Source: Soonwooa sp032078105 (lineage in GTDB: Bacteria > Bacteroidota > Bacteroidia > Flavobacteriales > Weeksellaceae). From it: DNA of 64,000 bases. Positions 7,904-17,910 of the stretch are shown here, piece by piece. Under the pieces are notes generated by a model. The model had not been told where the DNA came from, searched no databases, and was given only the letters and a program-made list of their open reading frames with translations. How positions within the stretch are numbered: position 1 is the stretch's first letter; every line of letters begins with the position of its first letter. The stretch lies in assembly GCA_046269235.1 (NCBI GenBank), contig JBJZOS010000010.1, positions 13,973 through 77,972 on the forward strand, in the 5' to 3' direction. The position numbers were made by a program, and so were the translations under genes.

Positions 7904-9592
7904 CTATGGTAAATAAAGAATTTTATCTGCACGTTTTGCACTTGATTCTCTGTGCGTTATAATGATAGAAGTTGCGGATTGGAGATCGTTTTCAATGTTT
8001 TGTAAAATATTTTCCTCCGTCTCTGTGTCTAAAGCGGATAAGCTATCATCGAATACTAAAATTTGCGGTTCTTTTATTAAGGCTCTAGCAATACAAATTC
8101 TCTGTTTTTGCCCACCAGAAAGCATCACACCGCGTTCTCCAACGATTGTTTCGTACTGATTTTTAAACTCAACAATATTCTTATGGACATCTGCCTTTTT
8201 TGCATATTTAATAATCAATTCTTCGCCCGGATTATCGATTGCGAAGCCAATATTGTATGCAATGGTGTCAGAAAATAAATAACTCTCTTGCGGAATGTAA
8301 CCTACTTTTTGTCGGTAAAGTTCAAGATTGTGGTCTTTAAGATTTTTGCCATCAATTAAAATTTCCCCAGAATCAGGATCAATCAGTCGACCAAGAAGAA
8401 GAGCGATCGTAGACTTTCCGCTCCCCGTTTTTCCCATTATTGCCAAAGTTTCGCCAGCCTTAACTTTAAAACTTAAATTATCCAAAGCTTTGATGCCAGT
8501 ATTGGGGTATGTATAACTAACGTTTCTGAATTCGATATCGCCATTTATAGAATAATTATCGTGGTTGGTATTGACGATGTCGGATTTCATGTCTAGAAAC
8601 TCATTAACACGCTGCATCGACGCTTCTGCACGTTGATTGACAGATGTTACCCAGCCAACCATCGAAAACGGCCAAATAAGGATGTTAATATATAAAAAGA
8701 AATCTGCAATTGTACCAACGCTCATCTCGCCGGCGATGTATTTTTGACCACCAATAAAGATAATAGCGACATTGAGAAGTCCAATAACGAAAAGAATAAT
8801 GGTGAAAAAATAGGCTTCGGTTTTAGCTAAATCCAATGCTTTGTCTTGATAGTCTTTAACTTTAATACCGTAATTTTTTTCAATATATTTTTCTTTGCTA
8901 AAATATTTAACTACACGAATTCCCGAAAAGCTGTCTTGTACAAAAGTTGAAATGGCAGATTGACTTTTCTGCATGGTTTTCGATTTTTGATTGATAATGT
9001 TGCTGACTTTGTAAATTACAAAGGATAAAATCGGTAAGGGTATTAAAGTCCAAAATGTCATCTCTACATCGGTCATTAACATATAAGTACTTGTGATAAT
9101 GAGTAGAATCGCAAGGTTAACAACATACATGACGCCAGGGCCAAGATACATTCTTATGGCCACAACATCTTCGCTCAGGCGGTTCATGAGATCGCCGATA
9201 GTGGTTTTTTTGTAATCTGTCAAAGATAAATCCTCGTAATGACGGAAGATTTTATTTTTTAATTCATATTCGATTCGACGAGACGCAACGATAATCGTTT
9301 GACGCATCATAAAAGTGAAAAAACCTGATAATAAGGAGCAAACCAACAATATCCCAGAATTCATAAAAATAATTCGGAAATAACTCCAATTGGCTTTTAC
9401 ATTGTCGATAAGGCTTACTTCATTAGAAAGCTTAAGCTTGTCGTAATTGCCTTCGATAATGTTAATCGTTTGACCAACAAATTGTACTTTATAGATTGTA
9501 AAAAAGTTACTAAGTATGATAAATAAAAATCCCCAAAAAAGAAGGACTCTATGCTTCCAGAAATAAGGATTTAGGGTTTTTAATGCTTTCAT
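7904..9592 (-). CDS. ABC exporter, fused permease and ATPase
   Basis: This 562-residue protein joins an exporter-type membrane domain (about 1-330, six helices expected) to an ATPase domain. Walker A GKTGSGKS is at 387-394, the signature LSGGQKQR at 491-498, Walker B ILVFDD at 511-516 and the H-loop His in IITHRES. The residue after the Walker B Asp is Asp rather than the usual catalytic Glu, as in one half of some heterodimeric exporters. No partner ABC gene is adjacent. Substrate (lipid, drug or peptide) cannot be told from sequence. Confidence 0.92.
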   Translation of the reverse strand: MKALKTLNPYFWKHRVLLFWGFLFIILSNFFTIYKVQFVGQTINIIEGNYDKLKLSNEVSLIDNVKANWSYFRIIFMNSGILLVCSLLSGFFTFMMRQTIIVASRRIEYELKNKIFRHYEDLSLTDYKKTTIGDLMNRLSEDVVAIRMYLGPGVMYVVNLAILLIITSTYMLMTDVEMTFWTLIPLPILSFVIYKVSNIINQKSKTMQKSQSAISTFVQDSFSGIRVVKYFSKEKYIEKNYGIKVKDYQDKALDLAKTEAYFFTIILFVIGLLNVAIIFIGGQKYIAGEMSVGTIADFFLYINILIWPFSMVGWVTSVNQRAEASMQRVNEFLDMKSDIVNTNHDNYSINGDIEFRNVSYTYPNTGIKALDNLSFKVKAGETLAIMGKTGSGKSTIALLLGRLIDPDSGEILIDGKNLKDHNLELYRQKVGYIPQESYLFSDTIAYNIGFAIDNPGEELIIKYAKKADVHKNIVEFKNQYETIVGERGVMLSGGQKQRICIARALIKEPQILVFDDSLSALDTETEENILQNIENDLQSATSIIITHRESSAKRADKILYLP

Positions 9593-9743
9593 TATTTAAA
9601 AGTGTTTAGGCATTAAAACTGACTAAACTTGGTCGTAAATTTACGAAAATATTTTTCAAGATTTTGGGCAAATTCATTATCGAAAAAGCTCTTGTTGGTA
9701 TGATATTTTCTGCTGTCTTTTGCAATAAACAATATACGATATA

Positions 9744-11237
9744 ATGGATACTCCGAAACCAAAATACGACCTTGTACTAATAGGCGGTGGTATTATGAGT
9801 GCAACATTGGGGACAATCGTTCACCAGTTGGAACCTAATCTTAAAGTAGCAATTTTTGAACGATTAGATGACGTCGCTAAAGAAAGTTCTGACGCTTGGA
9901 ATAACGCTGGTACAGGACATTCTGCCTTTTGTGAGCTTAACTATACGCCAGAGAGAAAAGATGGTAGTATTGACATCAAAAAAGCAGAAAAAATTGCTGA
10001 ACAGTTTGAAATCTCCAAACAATTTTGGTCTTACCTAATCGATAAAGGGCTTATTTCTAATCCTAAAGATTTTATCAATTCGTGTCCACACATGAGTTTC
10101 GTTTTTGGCGAGCATGATGTGGATTATCTGCGTCGTCGTCACGAAGCAATGACGCAATCTCACCTTTTTGAAGGGATGGAATTCTCTGAAAAACATAGCC
10201 AACTTCAAGAATGGGTACCGTTGATTATGAGAAAAAGAAGTGCACAAGATAAGTTAGCCGCGACTAAAATGGATTTGGGAACGGATGTTAATTTTGGTTC
10301 TTTAACAAAAAAATTATTTAATCATCTCCAAGAAGACAGTAGCGTTGAGGTTTTCACTTATCATGAAGTTAAAGATATTAATCTTCAAGATGATGGCGAA
10401 TGGCGTATAAAAATAAAAGATAGAAAAAATCTTCACACGCAGGAAGTTGATGCAAGATTTGTCTTTATCGGGGCAGGAGGTTATGCGTTGCCGCTTTTGG
10501 AAAGTTCTGATATCGAAGAGAGTCAAGGCTATGGAGGCTTCCCAGTTAGTGGGCAATGGTTAATGACCAAAAACCCAGAATTGATTGCACAACACAAAGT
10601 TAAAGCTTATACGCAAGCAACAGTTGATGCGCCACCAATGTCGGTTCCACACTTGGATTTAAGAATTATCGATGGTCAAGAAGCCCTATTGTTTGGACCT
10701 TTTGCAGGTTTTTCAACTAAGTTTTTAAAGGAAGGGAGTTACCTAGATTTACCAGAAAGTGTCAATTTCAAAAACATACGATCCTTGTTTGGCGCTTGGT
10801 GGCATAATTTGCCTTTGACAAGATATCTTATTCAACAAGTTGCAATGACTAAGTCTCAACGTTTGGCGCATTTAAGAGATTTTATCAAAGATGCAAAAGA
10901 AGAAGATTGGGAATTGAAAGTTGCGGGACAACGTGTTCAGGTTATTAAAAAAGATTCAAAATATGGTGGTAAATTAGAATTTGGTACCGAGGTTGTGGTT
11001 AACAAGAATGGGACAATCGCCTCATTACTTGGTGCGTCGCCAGGTGCAAGTACCTCTGTCTACGCGATGTTGAACGTTTTGGAGCGTTGCTTTCCTGACA
11101 GGATGACTGATGGTGGAAAATGGATTGCTAAGATTAAAGAAATGATCCCGAGCTATGGCATTTCTTTGGCGACAGATAAAGATTTGACAGAAAAAGTTCG
11201 TAATTTTAGCAAAGCTAAGCTTGAACTTGATTATTAA
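9744..11237 (+). CDS. mqo: Malate:quinone oxidoreductase
   Basis: This 497-residue FAD enzyme oxidises malate to oxaloacetate and passes electrons to the quinone pool at the inner membrane, giving an irreversible TCA-cycle step. The FAD-binding Gly-rich motif LIGGGIMSA is at residues 12-20, followed by the family-typical SSDAWNNAGTGHSAFCELNY. The C-terminal GASPGASTSVYAML is also characteristic. Length is normal. The next gene starts on the base after its stop, indicating an operon. Confidence 0.97.
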   Translation: MDTPKPKYDLVLIGGGIMSATLGTIVHQLEPNLKVAIFERLDDVAKESSDAWNNAGTGHSAFCELNYTPERKDGSIDIKKAEKIAEQFEISKQFWSYLIDKGLISNPKDFINSCPHMSFVFGEHDVDYLRRRHEAMTQSHLFEGMEFSEKHSQLQEWVPLIMRKRSAQDKLAATKMDLGTDVNFGSLTKKLFNHLQEDSSVEVFTYHEVKDINLQDDGEWRIKIKDRKNLHTQEVDARFVFIGAGGYALPLLESSDIEESQGYGGFPVSGQWLMTKNPELIAQHKVKAYTQATVDAPPMSVPHLDLRIIDGQEALLFGPFAGFSTKFLKEGSYLDLPESVNFKNIRSLFGAWWHNLPLTRYLIQQVAMTKSQRLAHLRDFIKDAKEEDWELKVAGQRVQVIKKDSKYGGKLEFGTEVVVNKNGTIASLLGASPGASTSVYAMLNVLERCFPDRMTDGGKWIAKIKEMIPSYGISLATDKDLTEKVRNFSKAKLELDY

Positions 11238-11633
11238 ATGAACACCACTAAAACCAAACCTTTTATCGATGCATCGCTAAAAGAAGCGAACAAAGAATTG
11301 CACATGATGGACAAGATTGTGATTGTGCATTGTCGCTTTCAATCGGCTGGTTTTTTTGAGGAAAAAATAAGAATTTGGCAGTCAACTTATTTGTATGACG
11401 ATACAAATTGTAATCTCTTGAGTGAATTAATTCATTGTGAAAATATAAGTTATTACCCGCAGTGGACAGATGTGCCGCCGGGTAAAACTTTTTTATTTAC
11501 TTTATATTTTTCGGGTTTGCCATCGGATTGTAAGAGTTTTACGCTGGCAGAAATTATTCCTGAAGCTAATGGATTTTTTGTACCAAATATCAAACGCAAC
11601 AAAAGCGATGTCTATAATATAATTATTGATTGA
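11238..11633 (+). CDS. Conserved hypothetical protein, mqo-linked
   Basis: This 131-residue protein has no signal peptide or membrane helix. A strand-rich region centred on SYYPQWTDVPPGKTFLFTLYFSG is followed by AEIIPEANGFFVPNIKRNKSDVYNI, which I recognise as recurring in Flavobacteriia proteins of unknown function. It begins directly after the mqo stop, and its own stop shares a base with the ATG of the next gene. That tight packing suggests translational coupling. I cannot assign a function. Confidence 0.8.
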   Translation: MNTTKTKPFIDASLKEANKELHMMDKIVIVHCRFQSAGFFEEKIRIWQSTYLYDDTNCNLLSELIHCENISYYPQWTDVPPGKTFLFTLYFSGLPSDCKSFTLAEIIPEANGFFVPNIKRNKSDVYNIIID

Positions 11634-12250
11634 TGAAATATCTTTTACTGCTTTTAACGCTTTTAGGATTTTTAAATATAAATGGACAATCTACAAAAGA
11701 TTGGAAACAGAGCGTTTTGGACTTTCAAAAAGAATTAAATAGAGAATATAAAACCGAGGGCGAATCGCCGTTGAGAGGTGATCATTTTACAAAGTTTACA
11801 GAGCATCCTTTTTTCGCAGTTAGTAAAAAATACAGAATTGTTGCGAGACTCAAGAAATCAAACTCGGACCAAAAGTTAATAATGCCAACATCTTCTGGGA
11901 AATCAAAATCTTTTACAGAATATGGAAAAGCTTATTTTAAACTTAATGGAAAAGATTTGGTTGTAACATTATTTACGAATGATGCTTTACAAACTAATCC
12001 CGCATATGTTAATCATGTATTTCTACCTTTTGGAGATTTAACTAATAGCAAGCAAACTTATGGTGGTGGACGTTACATAGATTTAGAAAAAACGGATAAG
12101 GACAGGATTGTTATTGACTTTAACAAAGCCTATCAGCCTTACTGTGCCTATAATGCATTTGATTATAGTTGTCCTTTAATTCCGACTGAAAATAGTTTGG
12201 ATGTTGCCATTAAAGCTGGTGTAAAGTATAATGATGTGTATCATCACTAG
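11633..12250 (+). CDS. DUF1684 secreted protein
   Basis: The ATG at 11633 overlaps the preceding TGA by one base; an upstream in-frame TTG is less likely. The roughly 205-residue protein has a signal peptide ending near NINGQ, then the DUF1684 hallmarks: YGGGRYIDL, then DFNKAYQPYCAYNAFDYSCP, then PTENSLDVAIKAGVK. Members are found in many bacteria, and their activity is unclear. Envelope location is inferred from the signal. It converges on recO with a 4-base overlap and no terminator between. Confidence 0.88.
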   Translation: MKYLLLLLTLLGFLNINGQSTKDWKQSVLDFQKELNREYKTEGESPLRGDHFTKFTEHPFFAVSKKYRIVARLKKSNSDQKLIMPTSSGKSKSFTEYGKAYFKLNGKDLVVTLFTNDALQTNPAYVNHVFLPFGDLTNSKQTYGGGRYIDLEKTDKDRIVIDFNKAYQPYCAYNAFDYSCPLIPTENSLDVAIKAGVKYNDVYHH

Positions 12251-12936
12251 AAAATATCCTGAATAATTTCTAAAGATCTAGGTGTTTTAAAATCGACAAA
12301 ATGGAAATGATAATACACCAAAAGACTGTCTAAGAATTTTTGCCTTTGTTCTCGATTTAGTATTAAATCATACGGATTCTCTTTATTGAGGTAGGCTTTC
12401 CAAATCATAGAATTTTCTTTGTCAAAAAGATAATGAACTTCCGAAGTCCCAAAATTTCCAGTCTCGGGATTAAGATAGGTGGCTTGCGATTCTAAAGGTG
12501 CCCAACCTTGGATTTTAATTATTTTAAACATCAAAACCAAATGCGCCTGCATGTTGGATGATTCGACTTCCTGCAGAAATTCAGCGATGACAGCATAAAG
12601 CTTTGGATGCGCCTCGTGTTCGTATTTAAGAATTTGATTTAATAGATCTGCCACAAAGAAGATCACAGCATTAGCTTTTATATCTTGGTATAAATCCTTT
12701 TTCTGAACCGATTCTATGTTTGAAGCCATTAGCAATTCGGTGTTAAATTTTCCTTTGTTGGTGGAGAGCTGTAACTCATTTAACGGAAAAAGATAGGCTT
12801 TTTTCTTGTTTTTAACAGAGTATATTCCTCTGATATAAAAGCTGAGATAAGCGCTTTCTTCCGTATAACAATGGAGGATAGCATCATTGTCGCCATATCT
12901 GATGTATGACAGAAGAAAGCCTTTATAAGAATTCAT
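12247..12936 (-). CDS. recO: DNA repair protein RecO
   Basis: This 229-residue protein has the N-terminal OB-fold segment of RecO (GFLLSYIRYGDNDAILHCYTEE) and a helical C-terminal part. With RecR and RecF it loads RecA on SSB-coated single-stranded DNA. It begins directly after the porZ stop, so it is the last gene of a run that starts with the split nucleotidase. The C-terminal zinc cysteines of some RecO proteins are not evident. Confidence 0.92.
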   Translation of the reverse strand: MNSYKGFLLSYIRYGDNDAILHCYTEESAYLSFYIRGIYSVKNKKKAYLFPLNELQLSTNKGKFNTELLMASNIESVQKKDLYQDIKANAVIFFVADLLNQILKYEHEAHPKLYAVIAEFLQEVESSNMQAHLVLMFKIIKIQGWAPLESQATYLNPETGNFGTSEVHYLFDKENSMIWKAYLNKENPYDLILNREQRQKFLDSLLVYYHFHFVDFKTPRSLEIIQDIF

Positions 12937-15168
12937 TTAATTAACGACCGCTATTTTTGCAGTTTTGGTATCGGTGCCGTCAGCATTTGTCATCAAAACA
13001 AAGTAAATACCGGAAGCAACGCGAGAGCCTTTTTGATTGTTAAGATTCCATTCGTAATAACCGCCTCTTGCCACAGCGCTATGTACGACATTACCTGCTG
13101 CATCAGTAATTCTGATATTTGTTTTTTCAGCTAAACCTTTTAAATATACATTTCCTTTGTATTGTGCATAAACAATTGGATTTGGATAAACTAAGACATT
13201 ACCAAAATTCTCGTTAACATCAGCAACGTCGCCTTGATAGGCCATTATACCATCAGAAGTTGCGAAGTATACTTTACCAGTTTTATTATCAATTTGGATG
13301 TCAGTAACAGTGTCATTGGGTAAAGGTGAGTTGGCTTTCGTAAAGTGTTGATAAGTTTGCTCTCCATTTGGACTGATGAAAAATACACCTCCGCCAGCGA
13401 CGGAAACCCACTTTTGATTTCCTGAATCGACTGTAATCTGTAATATTTCAGCATCTCTAAATAACTCTTCACCAATACCATTTTGTTCAATAATGATTGG
13501 CTCTGTGCGAGGTTTATCTTCATTAAAAGCTGCTTTAGGGTTTGAAAGAATTCTTAACCCAGACTGCCCACCAATCCACAGATTATCGCTTTTATCCACG
13601 GCAACACTTATTGCATCGCTAGAAGGTAGGTTATTGTCTTTTGTTATATACTTTAACGGATTAGATGCAGAAGTGGGGTTATTTCCGTAGTCATACATTA
13701 TTAATCCACTTGTCGTAGCTCTTGGTCCTGGTATATAGAGTATTTTATCTTTAATAAGAGGTTTCTGTGCTCGATTTGCATTAATGAGAGGCACTGTAAT
13801 AAAGTCGTCCGAAGATCTATTGTATACATAATATCCGACAGAAGCTGTTGGATTGTCCATAATACTGACGCTCACAAAAATATTATTGTTTTCATCTGTT
13901 GCGAATCCAGTTGGACGATTAAATAAATTACCACCTTCATTTGCTTTATAGATTTTTACAAATTGATCATTTTTCATTTTGTAAATTCCTTTTTGCCCAT
14001 TAAACACTGAATAATTTGTGAAAAAAACGACTGTAGGATCAGCAGGATCAGGGATCACATCAAATACATTGAATTGAATCGGGTTACTTTTAAAAAAGTC
14101 TGGATACGTCCACTTTTGACCGTCAAAATAATAGTAACCTAACATATTATAAGTAGGTAAGTCATACGCGATTCGATTTCCCGAAGACACCCATATTTTA
14201 TTATCTAAAAGACTTAGTTTATAAGAAAAATTATTGTACGGCCCATCAGGTTTGAAGCTTGATTTGCTTTCATTTAGTAAACCATTAAGTTTTGTTCCCG
14301 AAAAAATTTGATTATTAAATATATATCCAGAATTTACTTCTTCGGAAAAATCTACGGTCTTTTCTAAAGTACCAGTTTTTGTAAAGCTGTATAGTTTTGT
14401 ATTATCAGCAACAATAATGTTCTGGTCTGTTATGACAACATCTTTTACATTACTAAAACTTGGTTCTAAAGCTGAAGTTGATATGATATTATTACCAAAT
14501 CTTACTTGGTTTGCAGTGGAATACGCGACAAGATCTTTTGATGCTATATTTGTAAAGCTACCGGTAGATCGAGTCCATGTATTATAAACAGGGAATGTCG
14601 TGTCTATCGCATGTGTTAGAAGTCCATTTTGAGTTGCAACAACGACTTCATCATTAAAGATACCCGCCTCTAAAGCCGCATTATACGCACCTCCCGTACT
14701 GAAAAATGCAGTATCTCCAAATTCTCTTTTATCCAAGTTAAAAATCGAAACACCATAACCGACAGAAACAACCGCTCTATTACCAGAAATTGATATATGG
14801 TTAATTTTTTTATCACCGAGATAACCATTAGCGATAGGAATATCCATAATCAAAAAAATGCCATCTGGTGTAATAACATCCATAGCCCCAGATTTGTAAC
14901 CAACAAGTCCGATTTTGGTCTCAGGGTTGTAATCGAAGGCTGTAATTTTTACTTCGTGAAGTCCATTGGCCTTAGATAGTTTGCTGACTTCCCCAGAAGT
15001 TGGGTTGTAGTAGAAAATTCCGTTCTCTGTGGCCGCTATTAGTTTTTGACCATCATCTCTAATGGCTAATATATTATTATATGAAAACAAATCACTCCAT
15101 TTAGAAGTGTTCTGAGCATTAGATACTGCAATAGACAGCATGGATGTTAATAATAAAGCTTTTCTCAT
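12937..15168 (-). CDS. porZ: T9SS surface component PorZ
   Basis: This protein of about 743 residues has a signal peptide (to SNAQ), then a two-component-regulator-like beta-propeller region with repeats such as ENGIFYYNPTSGEVSKL and LWIGGQSGLRIL, and a C-terminal T9SS-type domain (VLVYPNPIVYAQYKGNVYLKG to the end). PorZ works at the cell surface with the PorU sortase machinery that processes T9SS cargo. ATG at 15168 is chosen: it follows the upstream stop by one base, while the earlier frame start would be a TTG. recO follows directly. Confidence 0.87.
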   Translation of the reverse strand: MRKALLLTSMLSIAVSNAQNTSKWSDLFSYNNILAIRDDGQKLIAATENGIFYYNPTSGEVSKLSKANGLHEVKITAFDYNPETKIGLVGYKSGAMDVITPDGIFLIMDIPIANGYLGDKKINHISISGNRAVVSVGYGVSIFNLDKREFGDTAFFSTGGAYNAALEAGIFNDEVVVATQNGLLTHAIDTTFPVYNTWTRSTGSFTNIASKDLVAYSTANQVRFGNNIISTSALEPSFSNVKDVVITDQNIIVADNTKLYSFTKTGTLEKTVDFSEEVNSGYIFNNQIFSGTKLNGLLNESKSSFKPDGPYNNFSYKLSLLDNKIWVSSGNRIAYDLPTYNMLGYYYFDGQKWTYPDFFKSNPIQFNVFDVIPDPADPTVVFFTNYSVFNGQKGIYKMKNDQFVKIYKANEGGNLFNRPTGFATDENNNIFVSVSIMDNPTASVGYYVYNRSSDDFITVPLINANRAQKPLIKDKILYIPGPRATTSGLIMYDYGNNPTSASNPLKYITKDNNLPSSDAISVAVDKSDNLWIGGQSGLRILSNPKAAFNEDKPRTEPIIIEQNGIGEELFRDAEILQITVDSGNQKWVSVAGGGVFFISPNGEQTYQHFTKANSPLPNDTVTDIQIDNKTGKVYFATSDGIMAYQGDVADVNENFGNVLVYPNPIVYAQYKGNVYLKGLAEKTNIRITDAAGNVVHSAVARGGYYEWNLNNQKGSRVASGIYFVLMTNADGTDTKTAKIAVVN

Positions 15169-15169
15169 A

Positions 15170-16120
15170 TTACGCAATTATGCTTTCATCTATAACTTGA
15201 TTTATCCAAGAAATATTTTTTACGCTTTTATCTTTATTAAAATAAAAATCTATTCGACCTAACAAAAGCCCAGCCCAACCCACCTGGTTAATCAACACTT
15301 TTTTTCCTTCACTATTATTCATAACCTGTGGCTCAGGAAGAAAAGTATGTGTGTGACCTCCCAAAATGAGATCGATACCAGAGGTCTTTTTTGCTAAGAT
15401 CAAGTCGGACATTCTTTCGGGTTCTTTTTCGTAATCGTAGCCAAGATGTGAAAGGCAAATCACCAAGTCACATTTTTTTTCATTTCTTAAAAACTGGCTG
15501 TATTGCTGAGCAATTTCGATAGGATTAATATATTCTGTTTCTTGATAATTAGCTTTTCCAACTAAACCTTTTAGCTCAACACCGACTCCGAAAATTCCGA
15601 CTTTTATACCTTTTTTATCAAATATTTTATAGGATTCTGTTTTGCCGTCTAAAATAGTATTTTTAAAGTTATAATTTGAGCAAATAAATGGAAATTTTGC
15701 ATTTGGTAACACTTTAAGAAAGCCTTCTAGCCCATTATCAAAATCGTGGTTCCCCATTGTTGCTGCATCGTACTTCATCATACTCATCAGTTTAAACTCC
15801 AACTCGCCGCCGAAAAAGTTGAAATATGGCGTGCCTTGGAAGATGTCACCCGAGTCTAATAGTAGAACGTTGTTTTCTTGATTTCTAATCTGTTGTACCA
15901 GACTCGCTCGTCTTGCAAAACCACCTTGATTCGGATTTTTAGAATAAGAAGCATCGAAAGGCTCAATACGACTGTGTTGGTCGTTGGTATGTAGGATTGT
16001 TAATTTGATATCTTGCGATAGATTGGGTTTGGTAAACGTATTTGCTAAAACTAAATTAGGCGTTAAACTAAGTCCTAAACTACCAGCACCAATATATTTT
16101 AAAAATTCTTTTCTTTTCAT
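15170..16120 (-). CDS. Metallophosphatase domain of a split 5'-nucleotidase
   Basis: This 316-residue protein matches only the N-terminal metal-binding half of UshA-type 5'-nucleotidases. Metal ligands are visible in HTNDQH (44-49), DSGD (89-92), GNHD (123-126), SHLGYD and GGHTH (254-258). The start MKRKEFLKYIGAGSLGLSL resembles a Tat-like or Sec signal. The substrate-binding half is encoded by the neighbour, 7 bases upstream. Together they would release phosphate from nucleotides in the periplasm. Confidence 0.88.
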   Translation of the reverse strand: MKRKEFLKYIGAGSLGLSLTPNLVLANTFTKPNLSQDIKLTILHTNDQHSRIEPFDASYSKNPNQGGFARRASLVQQIRNQENNVLLLDSGDIFQGTPYFNFFGGELEFKLMSMMKYDAATMGNHDFDNGLEGFLKVLPNAKFPFICSNYNFKNTILDGKTESYKIFDKKGIKVGIFGVGVELKGLVGKANYQETEYINPIEIAQQYSQFLRNEKKCDLVICLSHLGYDYEKEPERMSDLILAKKTSGIDLILGGHTHTFLPEPQVMNNSEGKKVLINQVGWAGLLLGRIDFYFNKDKSVKNISWINQVIDESIIA

Positions 16121-16127
16121 AACATCA

Positions 16128-16874
16128 TTATTTTAGCTCAAGACGTAGATCTGTAGGGACTTTAACTTCTTTATTTTCTTTAAATTTATCGATGAAAAGC
16201 TCACGCAATTTGATGCCCGTACCTATCATTTCTCCTTTCCCGAAAAAGTACATTCTGTCGCCGCCCATCGCAAGATAATCGGAAGTTGCGATATAATAAG
16301 TTTTGTCTTTTTCAATTTTTTGCCCAGAAATAAGTCCCATTTTTAGGTTATTTCCTTCTGTAATAATCGTGATATGAGAAACAGGATTATTCGTTTTTTC
16401 CTTAAGATAATAATCAAATAGTCCTTGTAGATCGCTTCCTTTTAATTTAACAATAACAACTTCATTTTCAAAAGGCATTACTTCAAAAATTTGTTTTATC
16501 GTAATATCACCTGCAGGAATTATTGTTCGGATGCCACCAATATTGATAACAGCGCCATCAATGTTTGGGATGTTGTTTGCTTTTGCCCAAGCCAGTGCAC
16601 CGTCGTATGTGTAATCTGTAAGAAGATTTCCCAAATTGCTGTTGTCACCAGTTTTATTAAGTTCCACAGAAGTATGAGAAATTTTGATGTTCATCTGTTT
16701 CTCAAGTTCATTTTTGTAGGGCGCAATGACTTCATTGAAATTTGCATCATCATTAATATTACTATCGATAGCAATGTTTTGGTGCGCTTGGATATTACTA
16801 ATCTTTTGGCGCGATGTACAGGCCGTTAGCAAAGCTAGTGTCGCTCCTAAAACATATATCTGAAACCTCTTCAT
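16128..16874 (-). CDS. 5'-nucleotidase C-terminal domain lipoprotein
   Basis: This 248-residue protein has a lipobox LLTAC with Cys19. The rest matches the UshA C-terminal substrate domain: NLLTDYTYDGALAWA, NIGGIRTIIPAGDIT, and YYIATSDYLAMGGDRMYFF, the last providing the aromatic pair that stacks on the base. It has no metal site of its own. It heads a run with the metallophosphatase half, porZ and recO. Lipidation would hold the substrate domain at a membrane. Confidence 0.88.
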   Translation of the reverse strand: MKRFQIYVLGATLALLTACTSRQKISNIQAHQNIAIDSNINDDANFNEVIAPYKNELEKQMNIKISHTSVELNKTGDNSNLGNLLTDYTYDGALAWAKANNIPNIDGAVINIGGIRTIIPAGDITIKQIFEVMPFENEVVIVKLKGSDLQGLFDYYLKEKTNNPVSHITIITEGNNLKMGLISGQKIEKDKTYYIATSDYLAMGGDRMYFFGKGEMIGTGIKLRELFIDKFKENKEVKVPTDLRLELK

Positions 16875-17035
16875 ATATCTTTTAACTTTTAAAAAGCAAA
16901 GCTAAGCATTTTTTGCGAGGCGTATTGTTTCGAAAATATTAGGTTATCCCTAACAAATTTTGAATTTTTTGAGATTAAATTTAATTAAAGAATCAAACAA
17001 AAACTTTAACTTTACAATTAATTCTAATTTAAGAT

Positions 17036-17908
17036 ATGAGCAATTTAAAAGGTGTAGGTGTTGCATTGGTAACGCCATTTAATGAAGATTTATCGGTAGA
17101 TTTCGATTCTCTAACCAAGTTGGTGGATTACAACATCGATAACGGAACTAACTATCTTGTGGTTCTTGGCACAACGGCTGAGGCTGCAACACTTTCTAAT
17201 GACGAGAAGCAACAAATTGTTGAACATATCATAAAGGTGAATAACAAACGTGTGCCGCTAGTTCTTGGGATTGGAGGTAATAACACGATGGAAGTTGTTA
17301 AACAAATCGAGGAGACAGATTTGTCAGATTTTGAGGCGGTACTTTCTGTTTCTCCATATTATAACAAACCAAATCAGGAAGGACTTTACCAACATTATAA
17401 AGCGATTGCTTCAACTGGTGAAAATATTATCATCTACAATGTTCCGTCAAGAACAGGACAAAATATCGAAGCTGATACAACTTTAAGATTAGCAAAAGAA
17501 TTTCCGAATTTAATGATGATTAAAGAAGCAGCACCAAATATTCTTCAGTATTTTGATATTCTGAGAAAGAAGCCTGCCAATTTTAATTTGGTTTCGGGGG
17601 ATGACGAATATACGCTTCCTGTGACTTTAGCTGGTGGTAATGGCGTGATTTCGGTAATTGGACAAGCCTATCCAAAGGAGTTTTCAACGATGTTACAATT
17701 GGCTTTTGATGGGAAAGTAAAAGAAGCCTACGAAATCCATAACAAGTTGGTGGATATTACAAGACTTATTTTTGCAGAAGGAAATCCTTGTGGTATTAAA
17801 ACAATTCTTGCTGAAATGGGAATTATTAAAAATATATTGAGACTGCCTTTAACTAAAGCTTCGGAAGCTTTGCAAGACAAGATCAAAGCCGAAATGAAAA
17901 ATATATAA
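17036..17908 (+). CDS. dapA: 4-hydroxy-tetrahydrodipicolinate synthase
   Basis: This 290-residue aldolase condenses pyruvate with aspartate semialdehyde, the first dedicated step of lysine and diaminopimelate synthesis. The Schiff-base Lys163 lies in MIKEAAPN, Tyr134 in IIYNVPSRTG, and the substrate loop GTTAEAATL is at 45-53. Length is normal. A terminator with a UUCG-type loop follows, so it is transcribed separately from the GNAT gene. Confidence 0.97.
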   Translation: MSNLKGVGVALVTPFNEDLSVDFDSLTKLVDYNIDNGTNYLVVLGTTAEAATLSNDEKQQIVEHIIKVNNKRVPLVLGIGGNNTMEVVKQIEETDLSDFEAVLSVSPYYNKPNQEGLYQHYKAIASTGENIIIYNVPSRTGQNIEADTTLRLAKEFPNLMMIKEAAPNILQYFDILRKKPANFNLVSGDDEYTLPVTLAGGNGVISVIGQAYPKEFSTMLQLAFDGKVKEAYEIHNKLVDITRLIFAEGNPCGIKTILAEMGIIKNILRLPLTKASEALQDKIKAEMKNI

Positions 17909-17910
17909 TT

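Noticed and set aside
15169..15177. TTG start giving porZ three extra residues and an overlap with the nucleotidase gene
   Set aside because: ATG 15168 gives a standard signal peptide and begins one base after the upstream stop.
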